Source of the DNA: Steinernema hermaphroditum
Taxonomy: Eukaryota > Nematoda > Chromadorea > Rhabditida > Steinernematidae
Direction of reading: 5' to 3'
Assembly: GCA_030435675.1 (NCBI GenBank)
Contig: CM059625.1
Span: 2,232,001-2,296,000 of the forward strand
Length of the DNA: 64,000 nucleotides
Shown here: positions 55,101 through 64,000 of the stretch, piece by piece
Layout: each line of letters opens with the position of its first letter
How positions within the stretch are numbered: position 1 is the first letter of the stretch
The notes under the pieces: generated by a model
What the model saw: the letters and a program-made list of their open reading frames with translations, nothing else
The model's database searches: none
What the model was told of the DNA's origin: nothing
Position numbers and translations under genes: made by a program

Positions 55101-56146
55101 ACATTTCGGGCCAGGTCGTCCACGAGTTGCAGTCGAAATCCTTGTAGTACTTATCGTCCGACGACCAACAGCAGTGCTCTCGATCCAGCCAGAATCTATC
55201 GGCACAGATGCCGTCCTTCAGATCGCTCATCCATCTGGCGCCGATGTCGATGATTCCGGCGATGGCGCCGGCAGCCAAACCGACGAGAAGGACGCATATC
55301 CAGCCGCTGCCCGCATCCCACATGCTGTAGAGAAGACCGAGCGGGAAGTCATGTTTCTTGGCGACAACGAATTTGTGCCGTAAACGATCACGAGCAAGAT
55401 CTCGTTGCCAGTCTATCGTGTGGAAATCCTCATATTTACTATAAACAACGAATAGAGTAGCTTTTAATGACACAAATTACCTGAAAACGGGAGCACTATC
55501 CGGTGTGAGATCGTCATCGGCCTCTACGTTAGCACTGGACATGTCATAGCCGAAGTCTAAACAATGCAAAATGTGAAATGGCGAACAGATATAAGCTCTT
55601 TTACCGGCATCAGTAAGTAAACCCTGATAATCCCGTCCTCTCCCTCTCAGTCTATCCCATAAGCGCATGGCTGCCGAAAAATGCCGACAAACACGCACTG
55701 GTTGCAGTGAAACAAGGCGCCCTACACGTATCACTAGTCAATGCTCGCCACTATCACTAATCCAACAAGCGTCGTATGGGACCAACGCAATGTACACAGA
55801 ACTCACCTTCGTTGTTGCGCTTCAGCCGTTTCGTAAGTCCACTTCGTTGCTCAACATGCACCATTGCCGGCTCAGACAGACCGACGCCAGCGGCGGAGCT
55901 GCTGCTGCTGCCCTCGCCGAACAGGTCGGAGCCGTCGTCAGTGCTGAATCGCGGTCGAGATCCGTTGACGTCCATGGCGCGTCGACGGTTATATTTGATG
56001 GAGCCGCGTGCTGCCGGCGTCGATGCCGAGGATTCGATGAGAGAAACTGCTTCGGGCTCTTCGTCCCGCAAAAAGCCGCAATAAGTAAAGATTACAAAAT
56101 CGGGATGACCCACTTCTTGCTCTCCAGATGACCAAAGTCTTATCAT
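52197..56146 (-). CDS. clh-5: CLC chloride/proton exchanger, ClC-3/4/5 type
   Basis: Endosomal 2Cl-/H+ antiporter. Twelve exons (5' to 3'): 55807-56146, 55481-55556, 55035-55438, 54814-54984, 54476-54768, 54115-54372, 53943-54065, 53166-53333, 52885-53112, 52594-52841, 52402-52549, 52197-52355; they sum to 2616 nt, 871 aa, all phases consistent. Signatures: YEDFHTIDW before the first helix, GSGIPEIK selectivity motif, GKEGP with the gating Glu, [18 protein letters not shown] with the proton Glu of exchangers, [24 protein letters not shown]. The C-terminus carries two CBS domains ([16 protein letters not shown]...; [20 protein letters not shown]). The two glutamates mark an exchanger, not a channel. 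The N-terminal 60 residues are poorly conserved and the true start may be a later ATG. Intron 54769-54813 is 45 nt, in frame and stop-free. Confidence 0.95.
53455..53905. repeat. Imperfect duplication inside a CLC intron
   Basis: Two copies about 285 bp apart share actgttct, cgtttgt..cagcgatcatga-like, ataggaatccc/aactgcccc and tgtctgctcaactt.ggga followed by ttcctgta. Explains why this intron (609 nt) is far longer than the others. Confidence 0.6.
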
Positions 56147-56981
56147 TCGACGGGGGCTGTTCGTCGGGGTGGATGTTCAAGTCGCCGCGCACTCTCACTA
56201 CTGCAAGTGCATCGAGTGGCGTTCGTTGTGGACGACCGGCGAGGTGCTGGAGGGGAGATGCCTGAAAGACGGCGGCATGTGACAGTTGACGGCTACTGTA
56301 GCGGCGAAGCCGAGTGCGCGTAAAACAAAAGAGTTAATTGCAAGAAGCAGCGGGAGACAGTAGAACGTTGTTGTGGGTGAGACGGCTGGGCTGGGGGCAG
56401 CGACGGATCAATAGTGTGGAAACGCGAAGTCGTCCACCGTACGTGGTGTCGGAAGCGGCGACGAGGAAAAGCGCAAACGGATGGGCGAGTGCCGGTGCTG
56501 AGTTGAAGTGAGTGAGTCCCTGGGCTAAACGAACGTGCGTGTGTGTATACAGTGCCGCCGGCTGACGTGTCCACTCCTATTAGTTTATTTATGCGCGAGC
56601 CTGATTGCTCGTCATCAGCTGCTCGCGTCGCTGTCCGCGTCGTCGTCGTCGTCGGTGCGACGCCGTCTTTTTTCGTCGCGGATGCGAACGATTCTGTCGA
56701 CCGTTTTGCGGTAGCGGCGCTCGCTCGCCACGTGAGACCGAACGTGCGACATTTCGCGCGCCGTTTAAACGTAAAAGTGTGTGCGGAGGTGTGTGGAGAA
56801 CGCGAAGATCGAAAACCAGTGCATTAAGCATTCGGCGCGTTGATCTCTATAATGCAGCGCAGTATACTTTTGATAAAAAGGGCCGAATTTAAGGGAATTC
56901 CGAGGAGTAACGTCCCGAGCACTGCAACAGCCCGCTTAGCGCCCCCGTAGACTCAACCCGTTGGCGACGACTCAAGCAATC
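56147..56981. promoter_or_regulatory. Divergent promoter region between CLC and vha-4
   Basis: 835 bp between head-to-head genes, GC-rich with many CGTC/GTCG runs near 56640-56700. No TATA box seen. Probably holds the promoters and 5' UTRs of both genes. Confidence 0.5.
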
Positions 56982-58101
56982 ATGGCCGGCGCCATCCAGA
57001 AAACCTTCTATGCCGTCTCGGCTGTCGGACTCGCGATCCTCGTCGGCACAGGTTGGTTTCATCTGAACTGTTTAGCTTATTAAACCGTTAACCATGCTTT
57101 AGGCCTGTTTTATATGCTCACCGGCCAAGGACACCGATTCGACTTCGCTTGGTTCCTGACTCAAACTTCGCCGCACATGTGGGCCGGTCTCGGCATCGGA
57201 GCGTCGCTTTCGCTTTCCGTCATTGGCGCCGGATGGTAAGCAGCTGATTTTGAAAACAACGATTCACAATATTTCAGGGGTATCTTCACAACTGGATCGT
57301 CTATCCTCGGTGGTGGTGTCAAGGCTCCTCGAATCCGCACGAAGAACCTTGTCTCGATTATTTTCTGCGAAGCTGTCGCTATTTTCGGAATTATCATGGC
57401 CTTCGTCTTCGTTGGAAAGATGCAGGTAGGTCGTTATTCTTATGGCAAGCAATTTGCTTCTCATTATCGTCTCCACGTGGTTATTCATTCGGAAAGGCCG
57501 TGATCATAGAATTATGGCTAGATATCTTTCTCACGTTTTTGTGCAAAAACATGCTCAGTTTCGCATGACTTGTTGTCATAATTGAAAGTGATTTTCGATG
57601 CCAGTATGCTAGAAATCCCAGCTACAATTCTCCTGTTTAACACAGTAATTTTGACGGAATAATAGCATATTTACGCGAGTTCTCCATTAGAGCGTAAACA
57701 AAGCTTATTTATCATCTTAAAAAAGCTAAAATTTGTGGAATTCGCATCATAAACTAATCAACGATTCTCAGCCTTTCGACCGCACCAAGCCCGGCATCAC
57801 CGATGCCCTCATTGCCCGTAACTTGGCCGCCGGATACATGATCTTCGGAGGTGGATTGACCGTCGGCTTCAGCAACCTCGTCTGCGGTCTCGCCGTCGGA
57901 ATCGTCGGCTCTGGTGCTGCCCTCGCCGACGCTGCCAACCCAGCCCTTTTCGTGAAGATCCTTATTATCGAGATTTTCGCTAGCGCTATCGGTCTTTTCG
58001 GCATGATCATCGGAATTGTTCAGGTATTGATGAGTCGTGTAATTTACGAAAATGAACGACCGATCTTTCAGACTAACAAGGCGACCATGGGCGAGCACTA
58101 G
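56982..58101 (+). CDS. vha-4: V-ATPase proteolipid subunit c''
   Basis: Membrane-sector (V0) rotor subunit of the vacuolar H+-ATPase. Exons 56982-57051, 57103-57235, 57278-57425, 57772-58023, 58072-58101; 633 nt, 210 aa, close to the usual c'' length. Five hydrophobic segments, including the c''-specific extra N-terminal one ([20 protein letters not shown]). Landmarks: [37 protein letters not shown] with the ion-binding Glu, [20 protein letters not shown], and [15 protein letters not shown] with the second conserved Glu. Codon choice is strongly biased to C-ending codons (GGC, ATC, CTC), as expected for a highly expressed gene. It is divergent from the CLC gene and followed by the TECPR1-like gene 450 bp downstream. 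Confidence 0.97.
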
Positions 58102-58552
58102 AGCGCTAATTGACTTTTTTACTCCTAATCTCGACTATGTAAATCGTATCAAGAGTTGTGATAGTTTTATAGATATTGTGCTAAAACGTTCCTGTTTTTC
58201 TTTGGTCGTTGTCAAGTCATTGTACAGTAATTATCCGCATAAATAGTATTGTGATAAGCTAGAACTGTCGTTGTGGAGCCACATTCCATTCGCTTTTCGA
58301 TAATTGACATACTGTCCATGATCGCTTCATCTGTCTTCCATATCGCGCTGATATTGTATTCATCCTCCGTTGCCAGTGAGTGTTTGTTGCCAGTTTGTTG
58401 AGGCCCATAAAGCTTTCCATAATTGACGATCACGAACAACATGGCAATTCACCTTGGCCAGCCGGTCATTTTTCGATCGATACAACGGGTTTACGTCGTC
58501 TTCACATACATGTGCGTTCAGAACTCGCCGAAACCACCTCAATGCATGAAGA

Positions 58553-61500
58553 ATGGAAGGACACCTCTGGGCTCTCGATAGAGCTGGCGTTCCGCAGAAA
58601 CTGAGCCCCGAAAGTGCCGAATGGACCGCCGTACCGCTGTTGGCGCACGATGGGAACGTGCTTCGAGTGCTTAAGATATGCGCCACGCCGAGCTCAATCC
58701 TCGCTCTGGACAAATACGGATGCATTCACCTGTATCTCTGTATGGGACATCTGTCGGTGCGTGTCGTCGTTGACACGTTCGAGAACCAGGTAAGCTAATC
58801 GATCTGACTTTTGTCCATTTAATGTTTTGTTCTTCAGAGATGGTATCCAGGCCTCGGTTGGTCGACGCACACGCTGCCCACCGACAGATGGGCCTATTCG
58901 AATCGCGACGGCACCGAACCACTCCCCTTCGAAAGTTTTGACATGCCATCGGAAGGCTGGCGCTGGGAAGTGCCTTGGATGGTTGACACTCCACCGAAAG
59001 GGTCCGACAAACAAGGATGGGAGTATGCGTTCAACTTCGGAATGGTGTTTAAACCGACATGCTCTGCCACCTCACTTGTTCGCCGACGACGGTGGACCCG
59101 TTCAAGGAGATACACTGAAGTGAACAGATGGATGCAGGTGAGTAGAGATCATACAAGAGAACCTTCACTAAATATCATATTATAGTACCCAACGGATCCG
59201 ACCGACGGTGGCTTCCTCGACTTCGCTGCCGGCGGCTTCGATCTCAAATCGCCAAACAACAAAGGCGAATACAGTCTGTTCGCTCTGCATCGTCGAGGAT
59301 CGTTGGCCATCCGCAAAGGCATCCGCTCCAATTCAAGTCCAGAAGGCACGCACTGGCTCGTTGTTGACGACATCCCAAGCGAAGAAAACAACGGCGACGT
59401 CGAGCAAATTTCCAAAATCACCTGCTCACACTCGTACGGCAATCTAATAGCCATCACGTGGGACGGTCGTCTCTTCTACCGGTCCGGAATCACAGCCGAT
59501 CGTCGCGAGGGAGCGGCCTGGTCCAAGATCGAGCTTCCCGTCTTGGCGCCCGTTGTTGACATCTGCCTCGGAAGGAACGCTCTTTGGATGAGTTCAGCAA
59601 ACGGGACGGTGCGTTCAAAGAATGCTCACTTATCATTTGTTTACCATGCGATTGCTCGGTTTAGCTGTGGTTCAGAAAGGTGATCAACCGCACCATCGGC
59701 GCTCACTACGAGCTCAACACGAAAACGCCGGAAAGCTACGTGAAGATGGGTGACCGGATGTGCCGTGTTGCGGTGTCGCGTGACGATCGCGTGCTGGCTA
59801 TCGATAAATCCAACGAGAAGCTCTTCCTGAGGAGCAATGTGACGACTAATGAACTTTCGGGCAGACAGTGGATCGAGATTGTTGCTACGGGCAATAAAGA
59901 AAACATCGAATGGAATCAGGTATGTAGCTTTTTTATAATCATATGGCTATCATACTGCGATTCTCGGGATAGTGCATGATATGTGGCCACATAAGGTTTC
60001 AAATCTCTCAACATCAATTGGTGATTTTTAGTGCATGCCAACTATGTCTTATTGTGCTAGTGCATTATTAAGGCAGCGATGATCGCAGAGAGGCGAATAC
60101 GAATGCGGGTGGCGCGACTGGCATTGAAAACTGGTTTATGAGTTCACGAGCAAAGACTGAAAGTTAGATAAAAGATCGGTAGTTCAAGTGCAGTGGCCAC
60201 CCGTAGCGCTAGCCATAAAGCAGACGTTTATATCAAAATCAACGATGACCACTCTGCGAGGACCACTTTTGGACCAATGAGTCACATTCTGAAGAAGAAA
60301 GCTTGGCGAAAACCTTAGACGCCCTGAAGGGAACTCTGGAGCCAGCCTAGAAAGAAATTAGTCTAGAAACCCTTTTGTGCCTAATTTTCAAGAAACGTTT
60401 TCAAGCCTGCATGGATTCTGGAGGTGGCCATATCCATGTTGTATGTGTGTCTTTTTGAGCACTGTACAACGTGGTATTGTTCGTTTTCGGATAAACGTGG
60501 GTCACAAACACTTACTCAGCAAAAATGACATGAATGTCTCATGTAACACATGCTTTTTCAGGTCGACTTCGGTAGCCTGCACCTCTCTGAAAGTGGTTTC
60601 CCTCGTCTCTGGACAGACCCGAACTTTGTGAAACAGTCGCAAAACGCTGTCAGTGATCGTCACTCGGAATGGAGAGCACAAATACTCGAACGGTTGGACA
60701 CACTAGCCGACAAAGTATGGAACACCTCACGCGATCACCCATGTCCATACGAGCGTGCTGGTCGAAGTCTCAGCATTGATGGCATGAGCGAAGAATCCAG
60801 TCAATGGGTGCTCAAGGCTACAGTGCAAGTTGTGGTTTTCCCGTCGAAGAACCAAAGCAGGAAGGCCGGAAAAGCCACATTAGCGATGAGCTCATTCTCG
60901 GAGGGATATCTCTGCGTTGACTACAGGGATAAGACGCACTTCAAGGCCTCTTTCAAACAGGTACGCATTGCACGCTGTAAGATACATCATGTGCATATTC
61001 AGATTCTCTGCGTCTGCTCAACGGGACTGTTGAATGGCAAGCCATCTTTACGAATCCTTCTCTCTGGCGATTCGAAGTCGTCAAAGGAGATTACTTTGGA
61101 TTTCAGTTTTGACAGCGAGGATGAAAGGGAAAAATGGAAGACCCAAATGCAGAAGGTAGACTCTAATTGCATTCAACGTTTGTTTGAGCTTAAAGCTTTC
61201 AGATTGTTCTGGCGTTAGTGCAGTCAGAGCCAAGGTCAATCGACAAGCGGTGCATGTGGTTTGTTGACTCACAGGGAAGTCCCAGAGTAGGATTTTTGTC
61301 GACTCTTCAGATCGGTCAGCAACCAGAAAAGGTACGTACACGTTTCAGGGCAGAGAAACTAACGTCCTCGTTTGCAGGTCGAGCTAATTCCTCTGGCAAA
61401 ATGTCGCTGGCTTCAACTGCCCGGCCACTTCACAGCCGTCTCCTCTTCAAATGGACTCGTCTACGCCGTTAGTTCTGACGGAGAATTGTGGAGCCTCAGC

Positions 61501-62998
61501 AGGGACTTCGATCTTATGCGCGAAATCGACGTCGACATCGATCTTGCACAAACGGACACAGTGACAGAAATTATCTACGAACACGAGAAGAAGAGTCGAT
61601 TGAGCGGATTCTGCACGTTCAATGGTCGAGCCAATGGACTCTTCTTTGCGTGGTCGGATAAGACCGGGTTGGTGCAGAAGAGGAAAGAGGATTGCAGGTG
61701 GGTGATGTGTGGTCGGGTTGTGCGAGTGGGTTACCGTTCGGAAACTGTGTTGTTTTGAATCACGATTCATTATGCGTTCGGTCGAAACTTGAAACACTCA
61801 CTCTATCATTTAGACTGCCCTCACGTGAATGGAGTTGGGTTGACCCCGAGTGGCTGCTCGTCCCCGCCCCGGAAGGATCGAAAGATCCTGAATCCGGATG
61901 GATCTACGCTAGAAGTTTCGGCGAGGAATTTAATAAAGCCGATGGATGGGTCCGACGGCGGGAATGGCGACGAAGACGGCACTTTTCCAGCAAGGCGCCG
62001 TGGGTTCGCATCGACGCACCACCGATCGCCCACGTGAAAATCCAAAACGACCGTTCATGGCCTGTACGTCATAATCAGCCAACACCTAACGTAATATGCT
62101 GTTTAGCTTTTCCTGTGGGTCCTCTCCATCGACGGTGACCTGTTGTGTCGAACCGGCATCAGCTCATCGAATCCAAATGGATCAGCTTGGATGGAGGTGA
62201 CTGCAGGTCGCATTTTATGTCACTAACTGAGAATTACAGATCGTTTGCAACGAGCCCTTGGCTCGAATCGCTCCAGCCTGGAACTGCTGCATATGGGCTC
62301 TGACAACGTCGGCTCGAATTCTCTGTAGGCACGCCACCGACATAGCCGACATGTTCACCTGTGACTGGGCGGAAGTCGATTCGCCAGTGGAAGTGAACAC
62401 ACCTGAAAGTCATCCGATCGCCATCACTGCTACGGGTGCTGCAGTTTGGGTCGTCCTCAACGACGATCCTTCAATTCTTTATCAGCGTCTAGGTAAGCGA
62501 ATTCGCCAAAATGGTCATTTATACAGGTTGAAGAGAAGGAGGGAAAGCCGTTTCAGATTTGACCGGATCCTCGCTTAAATAGTCAAATTTGTGTTCACAA
62601 CGATCCATTGCGTGTATCTATGTATCTCTTTCCGCTTCTCCTAGCTTGTGCGGGCAAAATAACTGTTGAAATTCATCTCTACGGGCTATAGTCTACTTTA
62701 TAATTTATATTTAACTTCAGGAATCTCTCTCACGAACCCGGAAGGCACATCGTGGATGCGAGTCAAGTCCCCACTGGAGATCGCCTCTCTTGCAACGTCG
62801 GCATCAGGCTATCTCTACGCCGTTCTCATCAACAAACAAACATTGCTTCCCATGACGGCCGTCCTGAAAGACATCCTAACGGAAGTGCCAAAAAAGAAGA
62901 AAGTGAAGGGAAAACAGAGCGACGTGGAGGCGGATAAAGTGGCCGTGTGGGAATTCGGGATCTCCTCGCAGCAGATCAATTCCCTTGCTGTGGATTGA
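58553..62998 (+). CDS. TECPR1: Tectonin beta-propeller repeat protein, TECPR1-like
   Basis: Twelve exons: 58553-58789, 58838-59137, 59186-59608, 59665-59919, 60562-60960, 61003-61155, 61203-61331, 61378-61697, 61814-62063, 62107-62196, 62240-62492, 62721-62998; 3087 nt, 1028 aa, all phases consistent. It starts MEGHLWALDRAGVPQKL like TECPR1. Order: first tectonin repeat, dysferlin module (ENQRWYPGLGWSTHTLP...WEVPWMVD...VRRRRWTR), tectonin repeats (SLFALHRRGSLAIRKG, LWMSSANGT), a PH-like domain (VLKATVQVVVFP to EKWKTQMQK), second propeller, second dysferlin C half (WSWVDPEWLL...VRRREWRR), and final repeats ending at 62998. In other animals TECPR1 binds ATG5-ATG12, phosphoinositides and sphingomyelin in autophagosome-lysosome traffic and lysosome repair. 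The second dysferlin N half looks degenerate. Slightly shorter than the about 1165-aa human protein. Confidence 0.93.
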
Positions 62999-63112
62999 AC
63001 TGCCCTGTTTAGTTAGTTTATCTCCAACATTCATCTCAATGCATAATCCAAACACACTCGATCCACTTGCCGGTGCCATCCATACGTTACATGGATTTCT
63101 GCGTGCGTGTAG

Positions 63113-63118
63113 TTTATT
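63113..63118 (-). promoter_or_regulatory. Minus-strand poly(A) signal
   Basis: TTTATT (AATAAA on minus; overlapping second copy at 63117) about 85 nt past the stop of the right-edge gene. Confidence 0.55.
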
Positions 63119-63173
63119 TATTTACATATCAAAATGCGACGAATCTTTGGTCAAATGAACTTTCTCTTTGGTC

Positions 63174-63179
63174 AATAAA
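63174..63179 (+). promoter_or_regulatory. Poly(A) signal for TECPR1-like gene
   Basis: AATAAA 176 nt after the TECPR1 stop and 28 nt before the stop codon of the convergent gene. Confidence 0.6.
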
Positions 63180-63201
63180 GATAGTATTGTGCACAGACAA
63201 T

Positions 63202-63436
63202 TTAGTGGTGCGCTTTAGTTTTGTAGAATGTGATGCCGCTTCGCAAGAAGAGATGGATGGTCGGCGTTCTAGTCGAGTTGCTGAGTCCTCTTCCGATTGG
63301 CAAGTCGGTGTTCATGTCGCAGAGCACGTCTCGCATCTCGCAGCTAATCGACGATTCCCAGATACTCAGCGAGTTGTCGCTGGTCCAGAATTCACTCGAC
63401 TGGTCGCACTTATCGTTGAGGTGGAGCTTGTAGATT
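63202..63436 (-). CDS. Terminal exon of a gene running off the right edge
   Basis: Open from a TGTTTAG acceptor at 63437 (incoming phase 2) to a stop at 63202, about 78 residues: YKLHLNDKCDQSSEFW, then SISCEMRDVLCDMNTD and a basic end (FYKTKAHH). Several Cys and a hydrophilic character. I do not recognise it and could not find the preceding exon before 64000. It converges on the TECPR1-like gene. Confidence 0.5.
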
Positions 63437-64000
63437 CTAAACAGGGGCATTCGTAATAAACAGATTGCAATTGATTTTCAGTACAATAAGTGGATGCTAA
63501 GTTCACTTTAGCTATCATTTTGATATAAGCAGACGAATTGCTTTAAGAAATAAGAAATAAGAATGGTGTGTCAGATTACATGCGCTTGGGTATCGAGTGT
63601 GATCGGAAAAGCACAAAATCCCCAGCTGCAACTCGATCTCTCTTCCATGCTGACTGAGTTTTTTAATCTGGAGGCAGGGAACACGACCACATGCTTGTGT
63701 GTTTTCATACTGTATTGCATAGTGTGCTGCTCACAGATCTCAAATAGAGAAAGCTCACTGATCGCAACTCGACCTCTCGGATGGCTCAATGATCACCGTT
63801 GCGATGCCCTGAAGTCATTGACACAAAGAGCAGGCACGCAACTTTGTGGTTATGGATGACTCAGCCGTCTGGCAATTCACAGATTTCACAGAAAAACGGG
63901 ATGATTTCCCGAGTATCGTTTGGGGGCGAGATATCAGATAGCTAGTTATTAGCTCATGGACGAGGGTGCACAAAAAGGGTGGGTTTCATGGTTTCATTTG
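63437..64000. other. Right edge, no further exon identified
   Basis: Probably intron of the minus-strand gene ending at 63202, but no convincing exon was found. Confidence 0.4.

Noticed and set aside
52197..56146. Plasma-membrane chloride channel rather than exchanger
   Set aside because: Both the gating Glu (GKEGP) and the proton Glu (LEEASYY) are present, and the sequence tracks the ClC-3/4/5 clade.
56982..62998. vha-4 and the TECPR1-like gene as a trans-spliced operon
   Set aside because: Spacing of about 450 bp is larger than usual nematode operon gaps (about 100 bp) and no clear trans-splice acceptor stands just before 58553; not excluded, but not supported.

Overview
This is a stretch of nematode nuclear chromosome. 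The genes are split by many introns, most of them 35-60 nt with GT...(T)TTCAG borders, and the best protein matches are to metazoan families with clear nematode character: tyrosine decarboxylase TDC-1, an acetylcholinesterase, two 7TM serpentine receptors of chemoreceptor type, a ClC-3/4/5-type CLC transporter, V-ATPase subunit c'' and a TECPR1-like tectonin protein. No species can be named from the sequence. I rebuilt gene models by hand from reading frame, splice consensus and family conservation; no search was run.

Layout, left to right. 13-3690 (+): a Pro/Ser-rich, apparently disordered protein of at least 14 small exons. 5161-6773 (+): a 140-aa acidic protein ending in a BESS-like helix. 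9603-16143 (+): tdc-1 with two possible 3' ends and a tRNA-Arg(TCT) inside an intron. 17420-17632 (-): a small secreted peptide. 20.4-20.7 kb (-): tRNA-Gln(TTG) and a decayed tRNA-Arg. 21126-27720 (-): acetylcholinesterase with tRNA-Trp(CCA) in intron 1. 28-32.4 kb: a repeat-rich gap with inverted repeats, a 177-bp TA-flanked MITE and a divergent tRNA-Leu. 32.4-37.3 kb (-): a tandem array of three broken copies of an SLC35A-type nucleotide-sugar transporter. 37747-41945 (-): two tandem serpentine-receptor paralogues with foldback repeats between and around them. 44235-44697 (+): a small unknown gene. 46463-47731: a 1.27-kb element with mariner-like termini and no recognisable transposase. 49251-49322 (+): tRNA-Glu(TTC). 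50171-50590: an unusual array of perfect hairpins. 52197-56146 (-): CLC transporter. 56982-58101 (+): vha-4. 58553-62998 (+): TECPR1-like. 63202-63436 (-): last exon of a gene that runs off the right edge.

Functional links are loose. CLC-3/4/5-type exchangers and the V-ATPase both act in endosome/lysosome acidification, and TECPR1 acts in autophagosome-lysosome biology; here the three lie side by side (CLC and vha-4 divergent, vha-4 and TECPR1 head-to-tail). tdc-1 (tyramine synthesis) and the cholinesterase (acetylcholine breakdown) are neurotransmitter genes, but nothing suggests co-regulation. The most unusual items are the hairpin array at 50.2-50.6 kb, the pseudogenised SLC35A array, the alternative tdc-1 C-terminus, and three introns of exactly 45 nt that are in frame and free of stop codons.
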